DNA from: Helopsaltes ochotensis
Lineage: Eukaryota > Chordata > Aves > Passeriformes > Locustellidae
Length of the DNA: 64,000 nt
Direction of reading: 5' to 3'
Assembly (NCBI GenBank): GCA_013400155.1
Contig: VXBM01000140.1
Coordinates: 200,450-264,449, forward strand
Shown: positions 35,047 through 48,379 of the stretch, piece by piece
Layout: each line of letters starts with the position of its first letter
Numbering within the stretch: position 1 is the first letter of the stretch
Made by a program: the position numbers and the translations under genes
The notes under the pieces: generated by a model
Database searches by the model: none
What the model was told of the DNA's origin: nothing
Seen by the model: the letters and a program-made list of their open reading frames with translations, nothing else

Positions 35047-38000
35047 GTAATATTATTTAGTAACAATAATATACCCAAAAATAATGCAATATGGTGCTGT
35101 GATTTAACCATGATGTTGGCTGAGAACAGTACAATAATTGAAATAAAGTTAAATATAGTACTACCACTACAATTGTAATGAAAAGGGAGATTGCAAAAAA
35201 TGAGAAATAAAACGACACATGATACATTTATTTACTGCCCATTGACCAATGCCCAGGCAGTCCCGTGCAGCCATCAGCCACTACCATCTCCTCCACACCT
35301 GGAATTACATCTCTGCCTCTACTTGGCCTTGCACAATGTGCCAGGAGCCTTTTGGACAGTACAGCCAGAGTACAGTACAGCTGATCCTCAGCTTCCTGTT
35401 GAACAGAGGTCACAAGTACCAACACCTCTCCAGTATTTCCTAGAAGCTTGGTCAAATGGCAAGTAAGACACTGCTATGAGCTCAATTATGTATATGGGTA
35501 ATGATCAAACTGGCCACTGCTACAGCTTCTCCTCCATTCCGTGGGTATTTCTGCCTCCAGACGCTTAACCATACGCAAGCAGCTTAATTGTGATACATAA
35601 GACTTGGGAGAAGGAAGGGATTGATGGCAGCTACTTCATTCTGATTAGTAAGGGAAATACAGCAATATCAGGGCACCCCTGAGAAAAAATTCATCTTCTT
35701 GTGGTTCCCACTGTAAGGTAGAAATATTTCAGTATTAAGTTACTCCTGAAAGACTTATTTAAGAACTTAATAAAGGATTTAATTCCTCAAATTAAAGATC
35801 AAGGGTTTAATTTTACCCTGAAATATATATGTCTGATGCCGGAGAATCTGTTTTTATAGAAGCCAGTAGACCAGCTAGTAGGCCACACTTGGGTCATACT
35901 GGAAGTGAAATGCCTTCCTAAGTGACATTAAAACTCCATGGCAAAAAAGGGGAAGGTTTTAAGACTGTAGATTTAACTAAAAGGCTGTAAAGGGACTTCT
36001 TGAAGCAGAGGAAGGCTAAAACGAATCAAGGGGGAAAGGTGGATTTTTTTTTTTCATTTTAATAGCACAAGATGACTAACTCAGACATGTTTAGTACTTG
36101 TCAGACCATGACTGGAAGGGCTTGGAAGGTGGGCAGAGATGTCTCCATCTCTCCCAATGGCATCACTAATCAATTGATAAAGACAGGCTGAAGAGCAAAA
36201 CACACAGATCAACATTAAGACCTGAACTGACAGAGACAAGGAATTGTCTTGTGGGAATTATGGTTTGTTCATAGCAGTGATGCCTGCTCATACTAAGAAA
36301 AGTATTAATAAAATGTGGACAGCAATAGAATGAGGTGGATTGTTGCTAACACAGTGATGAAAGAATATTGATATTGCATATGCTTGTTTCTCTCCCAGGA
36401 ACTGGGCTGGTAAAACTGGGTTTGAATATTATCATTCAAAATAGTGCTGGAAGAGAATGAAGCTTTTGGTGCCCAGATTTATTCATTAGGAGCACGAGTC
36501 AGGTCCTTTGAAGGTTGCCTTGGGTTTGAGCATCCAATTGCTGCATAGCTAAAATTCAGCCCCCAGGAGGACAAGACCCAAGGTATGCAATTTGTTGAGG
36601 GTGACTTCTTAAATCAAGAAACAAAGGAAAAAATAGTTTTGTTAACAGATTTCTTCCAGCTGTAGGAAGGATATCAAAGAAAGCCTACAACAGATAGACA
36701 GGACCGTGTGCACCAGGGGAATACAGTGACAAAAGAAATATCCTCAGCTTCTGAGGCAGGGGAAGACTGTCAACAGGATCACCAGAGTACTGTGTCCCCT
36801 GAAAGCTGTGCCTGGGATCTCCTCAAACAGAGGTAGGGAGGTTCTGGCAGCAATTACCAGTGACTCTGTATATCTAAGATTTGAGATGAACAGTAAACAC
36901 TAGTAGCATTTGCAGTAGAAAAAATGCTAACCTTAGATGTTATTTCTGGAAACCCCCCCACTGGGAAATCGCATAAATGGATATTCCTAGGAAGACCACG
37001 AGTCTGTGAAACAGCTATTTCAAGACATGCAGGCTACAATTAGAAGAAAGAAATGATACATGCCCAGAGATGTTCTCAGATGTCAGAAATGTTCCCAGAT
37101 AGTCTACAGTGCTAAATGATTAAAACAATCCGGTACTGGGAATGCTAGCCTGAGGTCTTTCGGCTTCTATGAATGTTTTGGAAGTTACCAGGGTCATTAT
37201 GATGGGCCATTTGGAAAACACAGGGTCATAAAGACTGAAGCAGTCACGGTTTTGCAGTGTGCATGTAGGCCATTTAGTTCAGTGTTAAAGGATGCTTCAG
37301 CACACTTATTAGTATTGCCAGAGCCATGGGAATTGTGATAGTTCTGGGAAGTGAGCTAAAAAATAGGAATGACTAAAACCTATCAGAGCAGACTCATCTT
37401 CTCTGCTAATTCAGAGATTCAGGACAAGAGTTGAGGCATGATCTGGTTGGGAAACAGCAGATTTCTGAGTAAATAAAAAATGAGTTTATAAGAAAACAGA
37501 CAGATCTGAATTGAAGGAGAGGATCCTTGGTTGCAAAAACAATTTAGAGTGGCTCCCAAAGCAGGGAAAAGACATTGAAAAATATAGTAACAATTGCCTA
37601 CCATGCAAAGGCACCAACACTAATTGCAGTGAACTGAACATTCCTACTTTTAATATAAATATCTTGTCCATGGAGTAGATTACAAGGAGATTTTACAAAA
37701 CCACTGCCACTTGGCAGGCATGCACACTGATTCAGCAGTTACAGGACTTGAAACATTTCCCATTAAAGGCAAAAGAGAGAAAAACCTACTTGGAGATGTC
37801 CAGGAGAAGAGAGACTTTGCCAGAAGAGTTGCTTTTTTGGGAGACATTACTAAATTATACCTCAAATCCATGATGATGAATGAACTAAGCACTGAGCTCC
37901 TATTCCCCTTTCCCTCAGTGCAACAAACCTGCAGAGAACACTGAGGTTATGAAATTTCTTGATCCCACTGCAGCAGAGATAACAATATTAGAATAGTGAT

Positions 38001-41000
38001 AGACAATATTTCAGTTAATTTAAAGGGTGCTTGTTTTTACTTTGTTTCTGGTGATGCACAAACACTTGTCTATTGGCATAGGGTGCTGCTTGAAGTCTGG
38101 TTAAAGAATTATTTGCCTCAGGCACAGTAATCTGTGGGATGAGCAAAGCCTTGCAGAAGTACAAGGAAAATGTGCACAAAGAAAAATGATGACAAGTCTT
38201 ACAAGCCACCCATTTGTGTCTCTTCTGTCCAAAAGACCAGGTATTCTATTAATGTAACCTTCTTCTACTCCAGAGCAAGTCTTGAACTGATGCTTTGGTG
38301 TCTTGTCTTTGTAACTGTACCTCTGACAGGTGATGCAGTGATATTTCACTAAGCAGGATATGTGCACAAAGTTTACTATATGCAGATGGCTTTCTTATAT
38401 AAACTATTGTAAAACTCGCAAAATAAGCTGAAGGAACAGCCTGAGATATTTTAGAGTGCATCTGACTGAGGAGCTGGACTACCTATACTAAAACAAATCT
38501 TTGTCTACTGAAATTCACTTGGATATATTTTTGTTTTAAGACTGGTTGCTCTTGGCAACTTACTAGCAAAAGCAACAAAAAGCTTTCAGAAAATGGTTTA
38601 AAGACTTTGTTCTAAGCAGTCAGCAAGCTAAAACTACAGATGTCTAGTGCATGCATGGATGAACAGGAAAGGATCTTTTTTGCAGCAAAATTACTTACCT
38701 GTGCAGTAAGAAAGGTTCTTTGAAGTGATTCAATATGCATTCATTTCTGATGCACATTAAAATCATGGCTTCATCAGTGAGAATATCATGACAGTGAACA
38801 AAAGGCAAGGTTATTAATTTTGAAATAAGGTTGGGCTGTTGTCTCGTTATGATTGTATGCCAGGGGAAAGTAATGTTTGAGGCACTTTGAAGACCTTGCC
38901 TCTCCAGCATACCTGGAACTTCTACTAAGCAACCGTCTTCATAAAGGTGTAGAAAATAAGTCTAGGAAATGCCAAGAAACAGCTAAATTATATCTATTTA
39001 GGGAAATATCTATGCGAGATTTCACTTAGAGCTCTTCCTTCCCACACTCTGGTATATTGGTAACTGCACTGCCTACCCAAAGCGTCCAGGAAGATGAACA
39101 CTGCAAAATACAGAAATGTTACTTAAGGTACAGCGACACTGATTCTCAAATGCAGTCTTTTCAATTGTATGTGTTTCTGGTTACTAACTATAGGTAAATT
39201 ATATGGCACCTAAAATAGTCCCTCCAGTGCTGCTCTATTGCAAGTAATGGTTCTACTGTGCCCAGCACATCAGCTCCCAAGCCACGGCTTGGGGACACTG
39301 TCATAAAGTGCACCAAGTTCATTTTGTGCTTGATCTCTTTTCTTGCCAGGTGCTAATGAAGCGTGATGGGCTTTGCTGGGTTTATTGTGGGTGAGGGATG
39401 GTATGCCAAGAATGATCTGAGAAGTGACAAATCCCTGACTGTCAGAAGGGACAGAATCTTCAAGGATCCCAAGGGTACTGCAGCCCCTGAACTGAATACC
39501 CCAGCAGAGCTGGAGTGCTCCAAAGAAACTAGACAGTAGAAGTTACATTTTGAAGGGCCAAAATGTGGATGGTCCCCTCCTCAATGCAGTGTTCCTTGCA
39601 TATCAGATCTCCAGTTCCATAACATCTCCATGTAGACAGAAGAAAAAAAATCTGAAAAACAAGCCTGAGCAAAGAACTGAAAGCAGAGTTGTGATTTTAG
39701 AAGACATATTTTAATGTATCTGCAGTTTTACAAACCACCAAAACAAGCATAGGCAAACACTGCATTAAGAAGTACTTCAACACCCTCTACAGGAACCAGA
39801 AATGAAAAAGAAAGTAATTTATAACTGTAGTTAATTCTGAAAAAATTTAACAAAAAGACTAAAATTATTTTAGATTACTCAGCCAATCTTGGAACTCTCA
39901 TTTTCCTGACCAGATTAATAAATTTGTTATGTCCTAGAAGCTATTACCTGTCTTGTTTATATCTCAGAAAAGATGTTGTCTTGAAGGATACAAACCTTCC
40001 TCACCTTGTCACTTGTCACTTTCTTCTTTCTTGGTTTTAGGAGTGGATTGTTACCACCATGCACTTTCTGAAGAGCTTTATAATGTTAATGTTTGAAAGT
40101 ACATTTAGGCCAAGCAGTCCGTGCTGTATCTAGAAGCCAAATGTGCCCCTTGGCCAGCACCTACTAACAACATTTTAGATAGTTTTTGTGTAAAATTCTA
40201 AGCCCTAACTTATTTTGGAAGAGCTAGGAAGGATTTACTTCATTCCTATTAGCTCCTATTGGGCCTCCGCGTATGAAAACAGTTTTCACCAAGGTGCCTT
40301 CCTCCTGTCACAGAACAAGGGAGAACAAGGTCAGGTGGCCATGAGATGAGGCAGACAAACAGACAAACCACCAGCACACTGAGGGCTTCTTCTGCAAGGG
40401 GTAAAGGCCTGAAGGCTTTCTTCCGCAGAAGGAGCTTACAACCTCAGCCAAAAGGAGCACAACTCGGGAGCACCCACAGACATGACAGACCACATGCCTA
40501 GGCCATGGGAGGGGGTGAAAATTGTCCTCAGGGATTTATACTTGAATGTGATGAAGGAGTGGTGTGGGATTTGGGAGTGTTAATGCAACAAGTCAGGATG
40601 CAAGGCACACACAGTCAAGCAATACACATCTCATTTCCACTTCCCCTGCCAGGCTTAACACATTTGTTTTCCTTCCTCACTCACAGCTACTGCGAGGCTC
40701 TCATGGGCAGTCTCCTGAGAAAGCCCTGCAGAAGCCACACAAGCCTGGGTCTGCAGCCTGATACACTGAGTGCCCAAGGGGAGCCTGCCCAGGGCACTTA
40801 AGCAGGAGACAGGCAGCATCAAGAGAACTTTGGATGGCCACAGCCCTACAGATCTCATCATGTCCCTAGTCATTGCTACAGTGAGGCTCTGGGCCAAAGA
40901 AAGATGCACGCCTCCCTGTGTGCCCTAGTGGAACTTGTAGGAGAAATCAGACACATGTACCCTCAACCCACATTCCAGGGGAAATCACCAAGGAAAAATC

Positions 41001-43346
41001 AGGATTTCAGATCTGTTGTTTGGGTTTTCTATCTCCATCTGTTATTTAAATCTGGCCATGTGCTGCAACACTCTGTGCCCTAAAGGCCTGTCTATCTGTG
41101 CTGTCTCTGTCAAAATGCTGGGGAGGTGATGACACATGTTCAAGCCAGGACAGGCTGTGGCTGCAAACAGCAGCTACTCAAGCATAAAATCTCTTCAGGC
41201 ACATACCTGTTGTGAGGTAAATTTGAGTCCCTTGGCAGTGGGGCAGCACTGGGGAAGGAGATGCCTTTGAGGAGTGGTGCAAGGCCTGAGCAAGGCCAGA
41301 TGTGCCGGCTGTGTCCTACTGGGAAAGTCTGTCCTTGACAGAAGAAGGGAGGAGCTCGGCTATTCTGGTGTGTGACAGCACTTGGACAGCAGTGCTGGGA
41401 TGATGCAGGATTTGGTCTGGGGTACTACTGACAGGGTGGTACCCGTATAAATATAGGAAGGCCAGAACATGCTGCCACAGTGCCCACAAGCTTAAATATT
41501 TCAGATAAAATTGGATAATCTGTTAGCCACAGCCTCTTGCCCCTTCTTTTAGCTGACTTTATTAGCTTCTCCTAACAGGTTTGATGTGATTCAAGACATG
41601 GGACAGCAAAGCCTCTATTAGCCAGAGCTGTTCACAGTGAAGCTTCAGTTCATCTTTGAAAAGGTCAGACTTCTCACTTGTGTATTTGGAAAAAGGAACA
41701 ATTGTGTTATAGAAATACTAAAAATAACTAAAAACTGACTTTGAATTACTTCTCAAAGAGGTGTCAATCTGCTTGCTAAGTGAATTTGTCTGAATAGAGA
41801 GAACTGGTATGAATAGGGAGAGCAGAATTTCGAGCATGCTGGTTCTTGCAGTCTCTTAATGGATACCTATTTGTCATATAATTTTGCCATTTGCTATTTG
41901 ATTAAGGGGGTTTTAACTTTTCCAGTAATCTGCTGAATTATGTGTGATCTGTGGGTGTGAGCATTCTTTGATCTCCATTTATATCTACAGAGTTAGCAAA
42001 AGTCCCTGCCAGTTCCTGTTAAAGGAAGAAAGCAAGTTCTTACGTGTAGAGTGGTTCATATGACACTTGCAATCATCTGGATTAAAAACAGCGCTTTTTT
42101 TTACTGAAGTGGCTTTAGGATTAAAATTCCTCAATTAAGCCTTTTTCAGTCTGAACTCAGAACTTGCTTTTATATACTGTCTCTCTGTCTCTCTCTTCCA
42201 TGTATGTCGAAAGAGAGACCAGGGAGTCTTGTTCCTTCACATGGCCGAAGGATGTGGGCTATTTTTAGGAACACCACAGTGTCACTGCAGGATGGCAGAG
42301 GACTGCTATCTTTGTGCTTATAATGCACAAAGAATGTTCAGAGGGGTGCACATGGAATTCTGTTTGCAGGTTCTGCAGCTGATGGCTGACATCCCCTCTA
42401 ATGATGAAAGTTTGGTTCTGGAAGAAACAAAAAAACACCACAGGAGGGAGAAGGGGAAAACTGCCTGAGTGAACAGTCAGATCAGGAAGAGCAGTGCTGG
42501 GGACCCAGATTAGAATCCTCCTTTGGTTCCCCCTTAGGTGAAAGCATTGCATGTAAATTACTGGACAATATTAATTGAGTATTTAAATTATTTCTATATT
42601 CTTTACCAAAAACTATGTTTTGGTTTTCTCTGATTCAAACTACAAAATGAGAGATAAGGAGAAAGGGGAAATAAGGTGGCAGACTCATGCCAGTGGTAAT
42701 TGTTTCCTGTGAAAATACATTATAACCATGTCTGTATTTGCAGGTACAAAACCCTGAAAAGAGCATGAAAAACAAGAGGATGAGCCCAACAAGGAAAAGG
42801 CACCACTTCAGAAGCTCTGAAATCTGCTACCACAACAGCTGTGGTGAGAGGCTGTAGAGCTGAGAGTAAAATGCAGGTTGCAGGGCTGCAAACAGCAGAC
42901 CCTCAGCACTACCAAGGCAGTGGTATTGAGGTATTGCAGGCGCAGAGCAACACCCATCCTAGGAGCTGGGCAGAAAAGCATCAGGTCCAGGCACAAACAC
43001 CTGTAACAGCAAGGCTACCTCTTCCCTGTGCCACCCAGGCAGCTGCTGGCTGCTAAAACAAATAGCAGCGTCAAAGCAGTGAATCATCGACAGATGTTTT
43101 CAGTTCAGGATTTCCAATGGGGAATGAAATCCTGAAGGAAATCAAAATGATAAAAACTGTTATTAACCTTCAGGTACGCTGCAAAATCCTTATTCTTCTT
43201 TCAATATTCCTACTAGAAAAGCCAGAAAATCCCAGTTCCACTGAGGGCATTTGGGGTTTTGGATGACACATGCTGTAGAAAACTTTGTGACAGGTATGGA
43301 TTTTGACTAGCAGAGCAATATAATAAAAAATATGTTAGGTGGAGAG

Positions 43347-43349
<3 letters not shown>
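35047..43349. other. Eight kb of non-coding DNA
   Basis: Contains the TATA-like site at 41446 and a short CT-rich tract near 42179-42200. No gene, RNA or repeat family recognised. The 40260-41400 part is somewhat richer in G+C but carries no open frame that looks coding. Confidence 0.5.
41446..41453 (+). promoter_or_regulatory. Isolated TATA-box-like sequence
   Basis: TATAAATA preceded by GGTACCCG and followed by AGGAAGGCC. The GC-flanked context resembles a real TATA box, but no transcript, LTR boundary or downstream open frame supports it. Confidence 0.15.
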
Positions 43350-43404
<55 letters not shown>

Positions 43405-43412
43405 AGAGAGAG
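43350..43412. repeat. Pure 52-base A tract followed by (GA)n
   Basis: Positions 43350-43401 are uninterrupted A, followed by GAGAGAGAGAG. The left flank is GGAGAGAGT, so the A run sits between two GA-rich stretches. No SINE or processed-gene body is visible to the left. The long Lys-rich (plus) and Phe-rich (minus) open frames over this point are artefacts of the homopolymer. Confidence 0.95.
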
Positions 43413-44105
43413 TTGTTCCAGACTTTGGAAAGCAACATCGCTCTTCTGACAAAAAATATAAGGAATAGCTCTTTATACCTAGCAGCTCTTTTTCTTGTGT
43501 CTTTGTATGATTCATCTGAAAGTAAAAGGCACCAGCTTTTTCACATTTCCTTGTAACCAGAGACAGGCATCCTGCAGGAGGAACCAATTTACATTAGGTG
43601 GTAAAGCATTTAAAACTACCGTGACATAGAGAATACAAACTGAACTGCACCAGCTGACCATGAAAGGAGACCAAAAACCCCCTGATTTTTTCCTTTTGCA
43701 TGAACTGTAATGCCTCAGCACAAACAGGCTTCATTCTGCTCTTAGAGAATGTCTGTTCCTATGGGGCTGCCCTCCTGAGGGCCCAGGAGCATGGAAAAAT
43801 TGGACTAATATCATTAACCTTCTTTCATATTTCACGTTAACTGGCATGTTCCATTTAACAACAATAAGGCATAAAACAAGTCAAAAAGAAATGCTAAAAA
43901 CATGAACACCTGTAGAAAATATTCCGTACCATAAAGTCAAGACAGTGTGAAAAATAATAGCCACTGGCAAAATTTAGCAGAACAGGATGCAAACCTGGGT
44001 CTTGGCAAGTACCTGCTTCAGTCCTTTACATAAGCAGTCATTAAAATAAAAATATAAAAATAAGAAACACGGAGAGCGAGGAGCCATCTCAGTAATGAGA
44101 CACTG

Positions 44106-44119
44106 GCGCCATCTAGAAG
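44106..44119 (-). promoter_or_regulatory. Candidate CTCF binding site
   Basis: On the minus strand CTTCTAGATGGCGC matches 12 of 14 positions of the CTCF core consensus CCASYAGRKGGCRS, including the whole YAGRKGGCRS part. Such sites can act as insulators or loop anchors. This one lies about 27 kb upstream of the CYSLTR2 start codon. Occupancy is not known from sequence. Confidence 0.45.
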
Positions 44120-45721
44120 AGGAATAAAACACACCAAAAAAAAAAATGAAGTGGAGCATAAAAAGCAGCTCAGCCTGGTTCACAGAGTGTAAAAGGCATT
44201 TTGCATCCACTATATTTTTATAAATTACAAGGACACATTTCAGTGAAAAGCGTTCTCTGCTTTTCCAACCCTCAGTGATTCTAAAAATACTTAAAAGTGT
44301 CTTAATCCTGTTTTTACACATATTTTTCATATGACTTAGACCCTGGATGTTTCTGCCCCATGAAGAAGGAATTTTCAGGGAAGACTTAGGCAGCTCCTGC
44401 CCCCACTTTTCCTGTCACTGGGAGGGCCACAGCAAGGCTGACAGAAGCACTGTGAATTGCAGTGGTCTGTGTGACCGTGGCTTGCTGCTGGTCAAGCTTA
44501 GGGAGGAGTGAGGGGAAGAATTATGGCTTTTTTCTTTCTTTGCCAATTGTCTTTCAGACAATTTAGGACACATGAGGAACCATTTCCAGATGGGAAAGCA
44601 AAGGTGGGAAACAGAATTGGTTTTAATTGGTTTATTGGTTGAAAATTAACTCTTCATGCTGTCCTTATTGCACTCTGGTATTCACAAACGTTTTGAACAT
44701 TATTGAACCTTGTGACACAACAGTCACCACTCAGATATATACTGGATATGTGAAGTCTCTCCTCCTTTTATGAGGGAGATATAGCACGACATTCCTGCAA
44801 CAAGGAGATACAGCAGATGCAGCTTGTCCTCTCAGCTAATAGAGCGATACAGGAGAAGGACCAGACCAGATGAGCCATAGCGCAGCTCAAACTAACTTGA
44901 TCACCAGGAGCCCAAGGATCAGCTCTCCAAGATATCCCATTAACTGGGAATTCCCATCTGCAGCTGCATGTCTTGAAAGCATCTACCTGAGCTGTGTTTT
45001 TACACACACATCTCAAATTTTGCAATCCTGTCTTCTTCATGTGTCATTGTACTAAAGATGAGAACTGAGCGCTCTACTTAGCTCCACTTTCCATTATGAA
45101 ACTGTTCTGTCCTTTCACTTATAAAGGACAAATGAAGGGCTTTAGCAGATACTCTCTTTCAGGTTTAAATTCCATCTGACATCTGCCTGGGTTCAAATGA
45201 CTTTTGGTTTGATTCTGTTTCTTTTGTGTGCTTGAGTCAACAAATTTCATAACTGTGGCAGAAAGTCTCTAGCATGTTTCCATGAGACTAGACAGGCCAT
45301 AATTTCTGAGTTCAAAACCTGCCTACACATCCATGTTGCTCAGAGAGTGTGCTCAATCCACAAATTAGCTTTTAAAAAAGGGAGAAAGAAAACATAAAAG
45401 TATTATGATCTGTGGTTCCAGTACAGAACATTTAGACAAGATGGTGCTAAACAAGGAGAGCTGTAAATGCCTATTTACCAGAAGGTTTACATGTGATTTA
45501 TGTGCTTTGTGCATTCATTCACTCAGCAAAACCCAGGGCAGAAGCCTTTAACGAGGGCCATGTTACTGGGGCACGCAGGTTCACAGAGTTAGCGACTAGA
45601 AACACCAGGGACAGTTTTACCAGCATCACAGGAGTAGCTGAATGGAAGTGTGTGAGTGTGATGCATCTGCCTCTGTGGCTGCTAAATAACTGGCTTGACA
45701 GGGCTGTGGTTTTGAGCTGCC

Positions 45722-45863
45722 CGTGTCAGCGGGTCACTGCTGCAGGGCGCACAGGGCAGCTCGAGAGGCCAAGGCGGCTGAGACCCTGCTTGAGGTGTTG
45801 TAAGGGAAGTACCAACCATCTGCCTTTGGAACGGCAGCTCTCGTGAGACGTGTGTAAGGTCGC
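45722..45863. promoter_or_regulatory. Local CpG-rich patch
   Basis: Nine CpG dinucleotides occur in about 140 bases (for example CCGTG, AGCGGG, GGCGCA, CTCGAG, GGCGGC, AACGGC, CTCGTG, GACGTG, GTCGCT) inside DNA where CpG is otherwise rare. It is too short for a normal CpG island. It could mark a minor promoter, an enhancer or a non-coding first exon. The surrounding 117-codon plus frame (45493-45846) resembles no protein I know. Confidence 0.3.
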
Positions 45864-47996
45864 TGAGAGCTTCCAAGATCCTAATGCAGCCATAATGACA
45901 TAGACATAAACTGACTGATGTTTGACCTGCGGGGAACTGCCACAAAATATCCAGAAAATTAGATGATTTGGGAAGCAGCTGAGGAAGGCTTTTGGAAATG
46001 CCCCCCCAAGCTCATTGTCCCTGCATCTGCTCTTTCTCTTCTTCTGGCTGAAAAGCAGCTTGTGAGCATGAAAACATAGCAAATTAGTATAAAGTTGTTC
46101 TTTGTGATTTTATTTTAATATATTGTAACAATTATAAACTTTACCTCCGGATTTCTGTTTAACTAACTTCAGTGTTACACTCTTGAAATGAGTTATCCAA
46201 ATCATTCCTAGCTAAAATAAGTGTTCTGTTGGTACTATGTCCAAATTCAACCTAATCAGTTGGAATTCTGTGTGTTTCCAAGAAAACTGAGATTAAAGTA
46301 AAATCCAGAAGCGGACTCCAGACTTTCTGGTCTCTGAATTTTCAGAACATTCAGACTTGGTTCAAGATGTCAATATGGAAAACCTGAAATGTAGGAAAGT
46401 TATCAGTCGTGTTTGATTCTGCCTCTGAACTTTGAAGGTTGGCACGCTCTTTTCCCCTGTGGTAAGCATAAAGTAATAGCAGTCATGACATGACACGAAG
46501 TCCATAGGGCCAATATTTTAATGAGGTCAGGCTTTTCTTTGGATAAGAAACCTACAAGCAAAGCCAAAATGTGACAAGAAAAACTACTGCAAGTGCAGGA
46601 TGATTTATCTGAACCAGAGTCTCAACTCAGTGCTGGAGCTGACCTATGCACTGCTGGATATTGTGTATTCCAGAGCCAAGATGGTTACTTAAGGCCAAGA
46701 CAACTTTTTAAAGAAGATTCCTGTAAAGAGCTATTCCTAGGAGACACTTCCACTGTACTGAGGTAGCTGAGGAAGTTTCGTGATTTGGCTCAGGGGAATG
46801 AAAGCCCAGGCTGAGGTAGCTGGAGAAGTGAAAAGGCCAAGAGGAAGGCAGACCTGGAGCAGGAAGACCTGAACTCACAGAAATGGTAAGACAACTGATG
46901 AATGAGGTAATGGAAGGAGGAGAAAGCCATGCAGTTCAGCCTACAGAGAGATGCTGTGGAGAAGGAAACTTGCCCTTTCCAGGAGACAGCGTCCTGAATG
47001 ATGCTGGGCAGATTGTCTACTCAAGACCACTCACAGTGGCTCACAAAGTGCATTTTTCTGGGCTTGCCCTGAATCTTGTGAGGTGATCTGGACTTCATGT
47101 ATCAACACAGAGCTACAGACAAAGGCAATGAGAACTTCCTCTCAATTTATATATAATGCATAGTACAAGGAAGACAAAATTAACAGGATTTTTAATTGTA
47201 ATTCAGGATATCAGCACTCAACAGACATATGGGAGTTGTGTCATGCCCTCATTTTAGAGGATCTTGAAAAAATGTTATAATTTGGAAAACACTGAGATAC
47301 TGAACCAATATGTATCATGGCAAATCACACAGGGAAATTAACCATTGTTTGGAGAAAAGGAACAGAACATTTTCTGTAAACAAGGCTTATGGAACTGCTT
47401 TTTTTCACCTAAGTAAATGTCGATTTAAAGTGCATGATACAGGCACTTATTCACCTTAGGCTTCCTGCTGCAGAAAGGTGAGAAAGAAAGGCTTCCAGAA
47501 AGCAACTCAAAACCTATGCTGAACTGAAAAACTCTGAGGAAGCGCTAATGTATCTCCACAGACTCCAGAAGGAGCTTTGGACAACTGTCCTCTAATTCCA
47601 TTGCCAGTAAACCAGGCCAAAGGCTGAAGGCTAAAGCAGGATAAAACAAACAGGAGAAGCTCTTGAACAATCAGCACTCTTCCTCTTTGTGCACATCAAG
47701 GCAGAAATTCTTTGGAGGAAAAGCAACAGCAAAACCCCGTATTATAACAGGTCTGTACAAAGGGGAAAAATTAAGGTTGCCTGTGCAATTTTTTCCTGGC
47801 ATTTCCTGATCTTTTATAGATTGGGTCCAAAGCATTCATGGTCTTTTAGCACAGTTTGCTGTGCCAGATGTGCAGATAGCTCTCATCTACTCAGGCTGTC
47901 TCTGTTGCCAGCTCTAAATACGTCAATCTCAACTTACTGGCCAAAATGTTAACCAAAGACCAGTCATAATACTTGGCCTTTTTTCTTTTTGTTACC

Positions 47997-48017
47997 TTTC
48001 AGTTTTCAGTTTTCAGT
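47997..48017. repeat. Short tandem repeat, TTTTCAG x3
   Basis: Three head-to-tail copies of the heptamer TTTTCAG; the first T of copy one is C. It is too short to suggest a function. Confidence 0.75.
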
Positions 48018-48325
48018 TGGATACCGGACTTCTTTAAACTTCAGAATTGCTCTTTGAATATGTGAGCTGGGTTTTAGATCATGCAATATCTTATTTTAAA
48101 CACAATATGCCAAGGTATATTGTAATACACAGTATATTTAGGAGTAGCATTAGGTAATAAAAACATGCCTGGGTGAAGAGGATTTTTTAGAGGAAATAAA
48201 AATTATCTCCATGATGGCTGGATTCTGGTTTTCCTTAGTTTTTGTGAGAGGAAGAAATGTGGCTTTGACAACCCCTTCTTCTCTACCTCTGTTAAAGGCA
48301 ACTGAGATACTCCCTTTGTAAAGTT

Positions 48326-48379
48326 ACAAACCTTGCAAGGTTTGTTTGTCTTGAAAAACAAGTTCCCTAATTAGGGAAC
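48326..48379. repeat. Two perfect palindromes 16 bp apart
   Basis: ACAAACCTTGCAAGGTTTGT (48326-48345) and GTTCCCTAATTAGGGAAC (48362-48379) are each exactly self-complementary, at 20 and 18 bp. The second is also half of a direct repeat: ACAAGTTCCCTAA (48358-48370) recurs as ACAAGTCCCCTAA (48382-48394). No transposon homology is recognised. Confidence 0.9.

Noticed and set aside
36500..36950. Possible endogenous retrovirus remnant
   Set aside because: No recognisable gag, pol or env motif, primer-binding site or LTR; the impression came only from purine-rich composition.
41446..41453. TATA box of an LTR or a promoter
   Set aside because: No LTR ends (TG...CA), target duplication, poly(A) signal or downstream open frame was found; kept only as a low-confidence site.
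43213..43587. A 124-codon minus-strand frame with a long Phe run, and a Lys-rich plus-strand frame over the same point
   Set aside because: Both are produced by the 52-base A homopolymer; there is no coding signal outside it.
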